IMG/VR virus record: IMGVR_UViG_3300032249_000861
Coordinates: 1-64,000 of that record
Direction: 5' to 3' (one strand)
DNA length: 64,000 bases
Source of the DNA: a virus
Shown: positions 21,579 through 30,076 of the stretch, one piece after another
Layout: each line of letters starts with the position of its first letter
Position numbering within the stretch: position 1 is the first letter of the stretch
The notes under the pieces: model-generated
What the model was told of the DNA's origin: nothing
What the model saw: the letters and a program-made list of their open reading frames with translations, nothing else
Database searches by the model: none
Translations under genes and position numbers: made by a program

Positions 21579-23750
21579 ATGGCTGTTCAAACATTAATTC
21601 AGGTTCGTAGAGGCACAGCAAGCGAATGGAGAATAGCCAATTCAACACTAAGTGCTGGTGAATGGGGTTTTGAAACAGACTCAAAAAGATATAAGATAGG
21701 TGATGGTCTAACATCATGGAATAGTTTGCCCTACTCGTCTATATTACCATCATCTAGTGATCTTTCTGGAGTAAGCGGCATAGGCGTATCGTTTACTGCA
21801 AACTCTGGCGTACCTGTTACTATTGCTGTTACTGGTATTAGCTCATCACAAGTTACTAATTTTAATAGTTCCGTAAGCGGCCTATTGCCAGTTAAAAGTA
21901 TCTTAGCAGGAAATAACATTACTGTTACTCCTACTGGTGATAATGGGTTTGTTATTAGCTCTCCAGTAAATGAAGATACTGTTAAAGACATTATCGGCTC
22001 CACCATTGTTGGCGTGAGCGGTATTAGAGCAAGTTACGACAGTGTTAATAAAATAGAGACCATCTCAGTTACTGGATTGACTAGTTCATATATCGGAGAC
22101 TTTAATACTGCAGTAAGTGGACTATTAGGAGTTAAAAGTCTGATTCAAGGTACTGGCATAGGTATTTCGAATGCCGGAGGAAACCAGACAATTAGTATTA
22201 CTGGTATTCCAACATCTTTGATCACCAACTTTGCTAGTGGTGTTAATACTCTTATTGATAATGCTGTTAGTGCAAGTATTGTTGGAGGTAGCGGTGTTGA
22301 TATTGTATACAATAGTGGCACAAATACTCTTACTATTAGTAGTGCTCTAACTGCAGGCAGTGGAATAGCATTAACTCATAATAGTGGTAATTATGTTGTT
22401 AGTCTAAGTGATCCTACCATTCAGCTATCAGAGATTACAGACCTGTCAGCTAACGCTAGAAGCTTTTTACTAACACCAAGCAGTAACAATCTTTCAGCTC
22501 TAGTTAGTGACGAAACAGGAACAGGTCCTCTAGTATTTGCTAATAATCCAACAATGAGTGGAGTTACTGTTAACGGTAATCTTACTGTTAGTGGTAGTGG
22601 ATTAGTGGCCAGTAATGTTAACGACTTTAATACTGCTGTAAGAACTAATCGTTTAGATCAAATGGCTGTTCCTACAGGTGATGTATCGTTCAATAGTGTT
22701 AAGATCACTAGTTTAGCGGATCCAGTTAGTGCCCAAGACGCTGCTACAAAGTCCTATGTTGATGCTGCCCGAATGGGTCTTGATGTTAAAGAGAGTGTCA
22801 GAGTTGCCACAACGGCAAACTTAACACTATCTGGAACACAAACTATTGATGGAGTATCTCTTTCAGCTGGTGATAGAGTATTAGTTAAAAATCAGAGTAC
22901 AGCTAGCCAAAATGGTATTTACGTAGTGGCCGCTGGAGTTTGGGGTAGAGCTTCTGATGCTGATATTAGTGCAGAAGTAACAGCCGGTATGTTTACTTTC
23001 GTGGCCGAAGGTACTGTTAATGCTGATAGTGGATGGGTATTAACAACGAACGATACCATCACTCTTGGCACAACAAGTCTAACATTTGCTCAATTCTCTG
23101 GAGCAGGCCAGATAACTGCTGGTGCTGGTTTAACAAAGAATGGTAATACTATAGACGCTGTTGGTACAGCTGGTCGTATAGTTGTTAATGCTGACAATAT
23201 TGATCTTGATACAGTAAGCCAAACAGACGGGAGTGGTTCGGCTGGTACTAGTTTTGTACAGAGTGTTACTAGAGATTCTTATGGACGAGTAACCGGAGTA
23301 ACAACAGCCTCGGTACAAGACGCCACGACTTCTGCTAAAGGTATAGCTAGTTTTGATAGTGGAGATTTTAGTGTTGCTTCTGGCTCTGTTAGTATCAAGG
23401 CTAGCGGTGTTGATAACTCTCAGTTAGTCAACAGCGCTGTTACAATTGGTTCAACATCAGTTAGTCTTGGAGGAAGCGTAACTTCTGTATCAGGATTGAC
23501 TAGTGTTGCTAGTACGTCATTCGTTGGTGATTTGACAGGTACTGCTACTAATGCTAATAATATTGAAGTTGATCTTAGTACAAGTAATGTGAATAATCTT
23601 GTCTTTGTTAATGGCACAGATGGTAATCTTAAGCCTAGTGTTAATAATAATTTAAGATTTAATGCGTCAGCTAATGAGTTACTAGGTTCATCAAATACAA
23701 CCCCAGCAACAACACTGAAGTATTTTATTATCGATGGAGGCACACCATAA
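21579..23750 (+). CDS. Tail fibre protein with Mtd-N-like attachment domain
   Basis: Residues 1-55 (TLIQVRRGTASEWRIANS, GEWGFETDSKRYKIGDG) match the N-terminal module that docks many tail fibres to the virion (Mtd/hyaluronidase-type). A stalk of about 50-residue repeats follows, each with 'TGISSSQVTNFNSSVSGLL', 'TGLTSSYIGDFNTAVSGLL' and similar steps. The shaft then includes the common fibre element DAATKSYVDAARMGLDVKES, SAGDRVLVKNQST and ITAGAGLTKNGN. It ends FIIDGGTP without an obvious tip enzyme. AGGAG precedes the ATG. It likely forms a trimeric side or central fibre for host recognition. Confidence 0.88.
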   Translation: MAVQTLIQVRRGTASEWRIANSTLSAGEWGFETDSKRYKIGDGLTSWNSLPYSSILPSSSDLSGVSGIGVSFTANSGVPVTIAVTGISSSQVTNFNSSVSGLLPVKSILAGNNITVTPTGDNGFVISSPVNEDTVKDIIGSTIVGVSGIRASYDSVNKIETISVTGLTSSYIGDFNTAVSGLLGVKSLIQGTGIGISNAGGNQTISITGIPTSLITNFASGVNTLIDNAVSASIVGGSGVDIVYNSGTNTLTISSALTAGSGIALTHNSGNYVVSLSDPTIQLSEITDLSANARSFLLTPSSNNLSALVSDETGTGPLVFANNPTMSGVTVNGNLTVSGSGLVASNVNDFNTAVRTNRLDQMAVPTGDVSFNSVKITSLADPVSAQDAATKSYVDAARMGLDVKESVRVATTANLTLSGTQTIDGVSLSAGDRVLVKNQSTASQNGIYVVAAGVWGRASDADISAEVTAGMFTFVAEGTVNADSGWVLTTNDTITLGTTSLTFAQFSGAGQITAGAGLTKNGNTIDAVGTAGRIVVNADNIDLDTVSQTDGSGSAGTSFVQSVTRDSYGRVTGVTTASVQDATTSAKGIASFDSGDFSVASGSVSIKASGVDNSQLVNSAVTIGSTSVSLGGSVTSVSGLTSVASTSFVGDLTGTATNANNIEVDLSTSNVNNLVFVNGTDGNLKPSVNNNLRFNASANELLGSSNTTPATTLKYFIIDGGTP

Positions 23751-23823
23751 TCGATTTTATACTTTAACCCATTGTTCATACAACCATAACCAAATCCCTT
23801 ATTTTTGAAATAGGCATAATAAC

Positions 23824-24696
23824 ATGAGTGGTAAATTCTTTATCGTTAATGGACAAGCAAAGACTTTTCCACCAAAACCACCATCTCCTCCGCTATCGTC
23901 CTTACCGGCGATGACGGTAGGGGGTTGGGGAGATCCACATATTTATATTACTACTAGCTCTGTAGATTCCAAAAACAGAACAAGTACTAAAACTATAGCT
24001 CAGGTTGGAGATAATAAGCCTGGATCAGCTGGAAATAATGAACTTATTTTATTAGATCTACAAACAACAACAGATACTATTAAAATTTATTATACCAACA
24101 AACCATGGCAGAATACCACTGCTAAAATTATAGACTCTATTAAAGTAGAACATAATACTGTCTCAACAATATATAGTGATACTACTAAAGTAGTCATTGG
24201 TCCAGTAACTCTAAGTATTGTTAAAGTTGGATCCGGAGTAAATGGTTATTTGAACTTTGAGACAACTTGGGCCAAAATCAATAATATTATTAAATTAGGA
24301 GGGGCCATAGTACCTATTCTTAAAAGAGTGGCTAATAGTAATGGAAAACTCTGGAATGGTGGAGACGGAGTATCATGGGACGGTATTGGAAAAGCAGCAG
24401 CTCCTTATGGGTTAAATAGAAGTAACTTTGAAACTGGTGTTGGAATTCAAGGCTTAGAAGAAGAACTAGTATTATCAGAGAAAGAAGCTGAATTTTTAGA
24501 AGTTGCAGCAGAAAACTTTACTCAAAATAGCGATGCTTTAGAGATTTATCAAGATAGCGACGGCGCCCCTGTTGCAACATGGGATGATGGTACTGGGCCA
24601 GCTAGGGCAATGCATTCTCTTCCTGGTGGACTAACGAGCGTAGCTGATGGGACTTATGTTGTGACTTTTGCCACTAATGTAAATTATATTCCATAA
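23824..24696 (+). CDS. Fibre-associated protein with GDPH/von Willebrand type-D-like segment
   Basis: It starts MSGKFFIVNGQAKTFPPKPP, sharing the 'K.FI.NGQ' leader with the next protein, a possible docking peptide. Then GGWGDPHIYITTSS matches the GDPH signature that opens vWF type-D domains. A beta-rich stretch follows (TIKIYYTNKPWQNTTAKI, TKVVIGPVTLSIVKVG), and the end is acidic (EEELVLSEKEAEFLE). It lies among fibre genes, so an extracellular adhesive role is plausible. vWD naming rests on one motif and the beta pattern. A pre-neck or fibre accessory protein is the alternative. Confidence 0.5.
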   Translation: MSGKFFIVNGQAKTFPPKPPSPPLSSLPAMTVGGWGDPHIYITTSSVDSKNRTSTKTIAQVGDNKPGSAGNNELILLDLQTTTDTIKIYYTNKPWQNTTAKIIDSIKVEHNTVSTIYSDTTKVVIGPVTLSIVKVGSGVNGYLNFETTWAKINNIIKLGGAIVPILKRVANSNGKLWNGGDGVSWDGIGKAAAPYGLNRSNFETGVGIQGLEEELVLSEKEAEFLEVAAENFTQNSDALEIYQDSDGAPVATWDDGTGPARAMHSLPGGLTSVADGTYVVTFATNVNYIP

Positions 24697-24713
24697 TAAT
24701 ATATAGATAGAAC

Positions 24714-27215
24714 ATGAAAAATAGCAAAATATTTATTAAAAATGGACAACCTTATGTTCTGCCAGTTCGCTTGGTAGATGGTGTTTGGGTGGGTTATGTT
24801 GATCACAATATATCAGCAGCAGTCACCGCACCGCCAGGAGCTAATTCTGCTAATTATAATTTTTGTGCTGATTGGGACTCTAGGACCATTGGGGGGAGTG
24901 GCGAACAATTTTTAAACGGTAATGTTACAACCGTTGGGACCAACGGCGGACCAAGTGCTTACGGAACATATGATCAAATTGGGCAAATCCGTGAGTGGAA
25001 TGATTCGGATAATATCACCATTCGTGTGACGCGGGGCGGCGGTTGGGACAGTAACGCGTTCTTATTGTCGTCCTCCGACGACGGCTTGTACCTTAACTCG
25101 CACGGTCAGGGCAATACTGCCGTCGGTTTTCGTATCGCCAGTTCCTTTTCTACTCCTAATCCTTTAGCTCTTTCTAACTTTGTGACTGTTGGTGATGTTA
25201 ACAACTCTGCTGATACTGGAGGAACTGTTGGAAGAGGTAGTGTAGGCTACAGTTATGCTATAGGAAAGTATCCTGTAACCAATAGTGAATACGTTGAATT
25301 TTTGAACGCTGTTGCTGCAACTGACTCGTATTTTCTTTACAATCCCAATATGGCAGATGCTAGGGGCGGTATCACACAATCAGGAAGTGGTGGAAGTTAC
25401 ACTTACTCAGTAAAAACCAATTACGGTAATAAGCCAGTAAGTTATGTAAGCTGGTATGATTGCGCAAGATACTGTAATTGGCTTCATAACAATAAACCGT
25501 CTGGAAGTCAGAATAGCAGCACAACAGAAAACGGAGCCTACACCTTGAGTGGGGCAACAACAGGAAACGCAGTATCTAAAAACGCTGGAGCAAAATACCA
25601 CATTCCTACAGAAGATGAATGGTATAAAGCCGCTTACTATAAAGGTGGCGGAACAAATGCTGGATATTGGAGCTATGCAACTCAAAGCGATACTGAACCA
25701 ACATGTGTTAATGCTGATAGCATAGGAGACGGTATCCCTACCCCTGCACCAACACCAACAGTCACACCAACACCAACAGCCACCCCAGCACAGGTTGAAT
25801 CATTGGAAACTTCTATTGGATCAAATATTGTACTTTCTATTCCTAAACAACAGCCTTCTGACATAGGAATATCTTTAAATTTTGACTCTGTCGTTGATTC
25901 CGGAGTAACTACGATAGTTACTATAAATCCAAACTTAAATACTCCGGATCTTCCAGCTAATTTCGTGGTTGGAGACTCTTTAGCATCTTTTTCAATAAAT
26001 TCGACTGCCAGCTTCTCTGGTGACGTGGTGCTTGATTTTTACCTTCCGGAAAGTATTTCGCAACAAATTTTTAATTCGTGTAGAATATTTAGGGTTTCAA
26101 ACGGACAAACCACGGACTCAACTGTACTTAATGGACCAAAAGCTCCAGATTTTAGCACAAAAAGAATATCAGCACTAGTGAATGGTTTTAGTGAATTCTA
26201 TGTTATACCAGAAACAATCGCTCCAACACCAACACCAACTCCAAGTTCTAGTTCAGTAGCAGTCACGCCCACACCAACTAATACGATTACACCAACAGCT
26301 ACACCAACACCAACGACCACACCAACGACCACACCAACCTCCACACTAACACAAACCCCTACTACTACTCCGACAACTACTATAACTAATACTCCTACTT
26401 CTAGTACTATACCAGCTACGCCCACTCCAACAGTAACGCCAACGCCAACCGCCACACCAGCTCCTCAATCGGTATTATCTGCCTCTGGATGGACGGGTAG
26501 CGGCACCAACTCTAGCCGACTGACCCCTCCCGGCAATTTTGATAATGCAACAATCTCTGTGGGCCAGACGGGGGTGCTGAATGTCAAATTCCACGTGTCT
26601 GGAAGCGAAGACACACAGGCCATTGTTTCTGTCAATGGGGTGTCGAGGCGAGGGGTTGCCAACTATGCCGATGGTGAAGTGCAAACCGTCGGCGTAATGT
26701 CTGGCGATACTGTCACGCTGAGTACGAACGACAATCGATATATTGATTGGTTCGCAGCGACCCGCGTTTGGATTGGCGATCTGCCAGCCAACAACTCCAT
26801 TACTTTCCCGTTTGGTATTGGAAGCCCCAACGGATACAGCCTTGCGGGTGCGGGAACCAGCGCAAGCCCATATTATTTCAACTTCGCCCGCAATGTTGAA
26901 AAGATTCCGATTATCTGGGTACGGGGAACGCAGCAGATAACTTTCCAATTTGGCGATCATCGCGGTGAAGAGGATAGCGAAGTAGTCGAAGCGATCTACT
27001 CATTCAGTTCCTTCCCCGACATCAACAAAAATCAATTCCCATCGCCCACGGGCGGGACGTTGATTGCCTCCGGTCGCAACACTACCGTCACTGTAACGGT
27101 GACAGACAAGTTCCTAGCGATGCGGCGGCGCAATGCCGAATGGGGGCCGTTTGTCGATTACTACCCGCAAGACTTTTTCAACGGCGGGCCGTCTGTAAGA
27201 TTTTTTGCATCTTAG
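24714..27215 (+). CDS. Mosaic adhesin: permuted FGE/C-type-lectin domain, PT linkers, unknown GC-rich tip
   Basis: It starts MKNSKIFIKNGQPYVLP. Residues 40-145 look like the C-terminal half of a planctomycete-type FGE/sulfatase-modifying domain (ANYNF, SAYGTYDQIGQIREWND, GGGWDSNAF, AVGFRIAS). Residues 150-345 are its N-terminal half (VTVGDVNNSADTGG, YAIGKYPVTNSEYVEFL, VSYVSWYDCARYCNWLH, EDEWYKAAYYKGGGTNAG). The domain is thus circularly permuted. Thr/Pro linkers and a beta domain follow, then a C-terminal module (about 585-833) in GC-rich DNA. The segment GGGWDSNAFLLSSSDDGL is where DGR target proteins vary. Likely a receptor-binding protein. Confidence 0.75.
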   Translation: MKNSKIFIKNGQPYVLPVRLVDGVWVGYVDHNISAAVTAPPGANSANYNFCADWDSRTIGGSGEQFLNGNVTTVGTNGGPSAYGTYDQIGQIREWNDSDNITIRVTRGGGWDSNAFLLSSSDDGLYLNSHGQGNTAVGFRIASSFSTPNPLALSNFVTVGDVNNSADTGGTVGRGSVGYSYAIGKYPVTNSEYVEFLNAVAATDSYFLYNPNMADARGGITQSGSGGSYTYSVKTNYGNKPVSYVSWYDCARYCNWLHNNKPSGSQNSSTTENGAYTLSGATTGNAVSKNAGAKYHIPTEDEWYKAAYYKGGGTNAGYWSYATQSDTEPTCVNADSIGDGIPTPAPTPTVTPTPTATPAQVESLETSIGSNIVLSIPKQQPSDIGISLNFDSVVDSGVTTIVTINPNLNTPDLPANFVVGDSLASFSINSTASFSGDVVLDFYLPESISQQIFNSCRIFRVSNGQTTDSTVLNGPKAPDFSTKRISALVNGFSEFYVIPETIAPTPTPTPSSSSVAVTPTPTNTITPTATPTPTTTPTTTPTSTLTQTPTTTPTTTITNTPTSSTIPATPTPTVTPTPTATPAPQSVLSASGWTGSGTNSSRLTPPGNFDNATISVGQTGVLNVKFHVSGSEDTQAIVSVNGVSRRGVANYADGEVQTVGVMSGDTVTLSTNDNRYIDWFAATRVWIGDLPANNSITFPFGIGSPNGYSLAGAGTSASPYYFNFARNVEKIPIIWVRGTQQITFQFGDHRGEEDSEVVEAIYSFSSFPDINKNQFPSPTGGTLIASGRNTTVTVTVTDKFLAMRRRNAEWGPFVDYYPQDFFNGGPSVRFFAS
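25021..25139 (+). other. Candidate DGR variable region in the C-type-lectin-like part
   Basis: This GC-rich stretch encodes TRGGGWDSNAFLLSSSDD and ends with VGFRIAS, the typical layout of diversity-generating-retroelement variable regions (start around RGG.W, end at GFR). It stands out in composition from the AT-rich flanks. No template repeat or reverse transcriptase was found in the window. Confidence 0.45.
26221..26460 (+). repeat. Thr/Pro-encoding low-complexity repeat
   Basis: Near-tandem ACACCAACACCAAC-type units encode a PTPTPT-style linker of about 80 residues. A shorter copy is at 25740-25792. It separates the beta domain from the GC-rich C-terminal module and would be prone to slippage and recombination. 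Confidence 0.85.
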
Positions 27216-27282
27216 ATAATATATTAGAAAAGCTAAAATAAGGTCTTTAATAGCTAAATAGAGCAATACTATCTTGCCCACG

Positions 27283-27292
27283 GGTGTATTAA
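27283..27292 (+). promoter_or_regulatory. Recurrent GGTGTATTAA element, site 2
   Basis: Identical to the element at 20878. It lies 48 nt before the CDS at 27341 in a 125-nt gap that holds no other recognised feature. Confidence 0.35.
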
Positions 27293-27340
27293 CTATTATC
27301 ATACCGTATAGTATTCATAAAAATAGGACTATTTTCCAAG

Positions 27341-29443
27341 ATGGCTGTAAATGACCTTATTACATTTCGTAAAGGAATAGCATCAGAATGGATATCGGCT
27401 AATCCTGTTTTAGCTAGTGGTGAGCCAGGATATGATCTAACAAATAGTATTCTTAAGATAGGCAACGGTGTTTCTAATTGGGTAGCTCTTAGTGGAATAG
27501 GATCAACTAGTGTTGGAGGGTCATCATCTTCGTCTGTTGGAGTTAGAGGAGTTATCAATACAACAGGGGTATTGACCAGTTTCTCCGTATCAGGAGGCTA
27601 CCCTGTTGGATATTTAGACTTATTCCAAGATGGAGTTAAGCTAGTATCAAGTTTAGACTTTTCTGCAACAGACGGATCTAATGTTACTCTTAGCAACAGT
27701 GTACCATCTGGAACAGTTTTAGAATATTTAACTATGGCTTCTGGAGTTTCTTATTTAAACGGAATACTTCCTGGCTCATCAGGATCCCCGGCTATTAGTT
27801 CATCCAATGATTTAACAACTGGTTTTTATTTTCCAAGTTCTGGTAATATTTCAGTAGTTGGTAATTTAGGGATAGGAACATCATCACCCTCAAGCAAACT
27901 TCATGTAGTTGGTGATATTAATGCTACTAGTGGTAATTTTAGTCAGAATCTAAAAGTTAATAATGTTAATGTTAGCGTTAGTGGCCATAATCATATTATT
28001 AATGATATTTCCGGATTACAGACCGCTTTAGATAGTAAGCAAGCTTCTGGAAGCTATGCAGCCAACTCCCATACTCACTCATCTTCAAACATAACTGATT
28101 TTAATAGTAGCGTTAGCGGTTTATTACCAATTACTAATATAGTTGCTGGAAATGGAATTAATGTTGCCATTAGTGGAACAACAGCTATTGTAACTAACAA
28201 TGATACTAGGTGGAATTTGTTTCTGCCAGCCGCACCGACCAACCTCTCTGTGACCAGAGGTAATGGTAAGGCATCGCTGTCATGGACAGCACCTACTGGA
28301 GTGATCGTTCAGGCACCGATTACGGATTACCGCGAGCAATACAGCGACAATAATGGATCAACATGGACGATGTTTTCGTCGGCCTCTTCTGTCGCAACAA
28401 GTGGAACGATCACAGGACTGACCAACGGGACAGCATATGTATTTCGCGTTGCAGCAGTGAACGACATAGGTCTCGGTGCTTATACTGCGGCAAGTAGCAG
28501 CGTTACACCAATAGTCGGAACCCCACCCAATGCGCCAACTAATTTGACTATAACCCCAGGTCAGACACAAGCCTCACTCACGTGGACTGCTCCGTCTGCA
28601 CCCGGTACTTATGCGATCACAGGCTATACAGTGGAATACACACCGTCTGGAGGCTCCGCTCAGACTATCAATACTAGCAGCACATCAACTACCTATACGT
28701 TGACAGGACTGACCAACGGCATCTCTTATGCTGTGAGAGTAGCGGCGGTGAGTGACTCGGGCACAGGGACGTATACAGCAAGCAACAATGTGACGCCCAG
28801 TTCAATGGCTGTGGTGACAGGTGGCACCGTTACGACTCCTGGCGATGGCTACACATATCGAACATTCACCAGCAGCGGTACTCTTGGCATTTCCGGCTCC
28901 TCTCTGACCGCAGACGTTCTTGTGGTTGGCGGTGGCGGGGGTGGCGGCAAAGCCGGTGGCGGAGGTGGTGGCGTTCTGTATCAAACCGGCCAGACTCTTA
29001 ATGCTGGGTCTTATGTTGTAACAGTTGCTGATAGTGTCAATCCCAGTGCAAATGCTGGATCATCGTCATTGGGCGCGTCATACACTGCAACAGGCGGTGC
29101 AGGCGGCGTAAATAACTGGGTAACTGGTGGAACGTCTGGCTTTCCTACCTCAACGTCAAATACTACTGGAAATGCCGGAGGCGCCGGGGCCACTGGTTCC
29201 TGTGACTATACTGGCGGAGGTGGCGGTGGTGCGGGCGGAGCAGGTTCAACGCCGCCGTGTGACGTGCAGTTTGCTGGTGGCGGTGCTGGTAGGCTTGTCT
29301 TCGGCAATACTTATGGTGAGGGTGGCGGTGGCGTTGACCAGAGTGGGGGAACAAACGCCCCAGCGAATATTGGCAGAGGCGGGTCCGGCACCAACTCTCG
29401 CGGAGGTTCTGGTATTGTTATAATCAGATACATTGTTGCATAA
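27341..29443 (+). CDS. Tail fibre with Mtd-N-like start, two FN3 domains and glycine-rich tip
   Basis: It begins MAVNDLITFRKGIASEWISA, homologous to the start of the fibre at 21579. A fibre stalk (SSKLHVVGDINATSGNF, DISGLQTALDSKQASGS, NITDFNSSVSGLL) follows to about residue 290. Two fibronectin type III repeats follow (PAAPTNLSVTRGNGKASLSW, then PPNAPTNLTITPGQTQASL). The C-terminus is a glycine-rich tip (LVVGGGGGGGKAGGGGGGVL), ending SGIVIIRYIVA. From about 28215 the DNA is clearly richer in GC than the 5' half, suggesting that the FN3/Gly tip was acquired as a module. Probable receptor-binding fibre. Confidence 0.88.
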   Translation: MAVNDLITFRKGIASEWISANPVLASGEPGYDLTNSILKIGNGVSNWVALSGIGSTSVGGSSSSSVGVRGVINTTGVLTSFSVSGGYPVGYLDLFQDGVKLVSSLDFSATDGSNVTLSNSVPSGTVLEYLTMASGVSYLNGILPGSSGSPAISSSNDLTTGFYFPSSGNISVVGNLGIGTSSPSSKLHVVGDINATSGNFSQNLKVNNVNVSVSGHNHIINDISGLQTALDSKQASGSYAANSHTHSSSNITDFNSSVSGLLPITNIVAGNGINVAISGTTAIVTNNDTRWNLFLPAAPTNLSVTRGNGKASLSWTAPTGVIVQAPITDYREQYSDNNGSTWTMFSSASSVATSGTITGLTNGTAYVFRVAAVNDIGLGAYTAASSSVTPIVGTPPNAPTNLTITPGQTQASLTWTAPSAPGTYAITGYTVEYTPSGGSAQTINTSSTSTTYTLTGLTNGISYAVRVAAVSDSGTGTYTASNNVTPSSMAVVTGGTVTTPGDGYTYRTFTSSGTLGISGSSLTADVLVVGGGGGGGKAGGGGGGVLYQTGQTLNAGSYVVTVADSVNPSANAGSSSLGASYTATGGAGGVNNWVTGGTSGFPTSTSNTTGNAGGAGATGSCDYTGGGGGGAGGAGSTPPCDVQFAGGGAGRLVFGNTYGEGGGGVDQSGGTNAPANIGRGGSGTNSRGGSGIVIIRYIVA

Positions 29444-29482
29444 AGCATCTCAAAATTTATACTTTAACAACCAACACATAAA

Positions 29483-29683
29483 ATGACAAAAGCATACGAT
29501 AATTCAATACTAGCACAAAACATAAACGTTAGTGGAGTTAATACTAATGTTAGTGGGCCATTAACTGCTCCTAGCGGATCATTTACTAATAATCTTACAG
29601 TTGGTTCTAATAATTTGACACCAACCAATACTCTCAATATAATAAATAGTAGTAATCTTTACTTGTGGTCTAATTTCATATAG
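29483..29683 (+). CDS. Short fibre-like protein, 66 aa
   Basis: It starts MTKAYDNSILAQNINVSGV and continues VSGPLTAPSGSFTNNLTVG, like the stalk segments of the larger fibres (see SATSGNFSQNL at 27341). It ends YLWSNFI. It could be a truncated fibre remnant or a small fibre component. A 13-mer TTTATACTTTAAC directly upstream (29456-29468) is shared with the gap before 23824. Confidence 0.5.
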   Translation: MTKAYDNSILAQNINVSGVNTNVSGPLTAPSGSFTNNLTVGSNNLTPTNTLNIINSSNLYLWSNFI

Positions 29684-29692
29684 GAGAATATC

Positions 29693-30076
29693 ATGGCAGC
29701 TAGTCCAGTTTTTGCGGTAACGCCCAGAATAGGTGCTGTTTCTATAGCAACAGCAGAAGCTAGTTATACAGCACCAACCAATTTTGGAACATTAATAACA
29801 GGAGCAGCGACAGGAACACGAATAGCAGAAATAATAGTAAAGATGGCGGCAACGAGTGCTGCTGCTATTGTTAGAATATTTTTATATGATGGATCAACAT
29901 ATTGGTTATTTGATGAAATTACTATAGCTGCTGCTACTGGTAGTTCAACCGTTCAACAAACCAGAGTATCTACAACTTATAATAATTTAATTCTGCCTAG
30001 CGCTTCTTGGTCAGTTAGAGTAACAACCTCAGTATCTCAAGCTACACACGTAACAGCTTTAGGAGCAGATTTATAA
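29693..30076 (+). CDS. Hypothetical fibre-region structural protein, 127 aa
   Basis: It starts MAASPVFAVTPRIGAVSI and is beta-rich and Ala/Thr-rich (ATAEASYTAPTNFGTLITGA, RIAEIIVKMAATSAAAIVR, YDGSTYWLFDEITIAAA). It likely forms a jelly-roll-like structural domain. AGGAG precedes the ATG and its stop overlaps the next start. It occurs among the adhesion genes. A fibre-hub or tip-cap role is inferred from position only. Confidence 0.65.
   Translation: MAASPVFAVTPRIGAVSIATAEASYTAPTNFGTLITGAATGTRIAEIIVKMAATSAAAIVRIFLYDGSTYWLFDEITIAAATGSSTVQQTRVSTTYNNLILPSASWSVRVTTSVSQATHVTALGADL

Noticed and set aside
26198-26455. Minus-strand Val/Gly-rich frame
   Set aside because: It is the reverse complement of the Thr/Pro linker repeat; its composition only mirrors that repeat.
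24714-27215. A genuine formylglycine-generating enzyme or sulfatase-modifying function
   Set aside because: The domain is permuted and sits in a fibre protein with linkers; use as a C-type-lectin-like binding scaffold is more plausible than catalysis.
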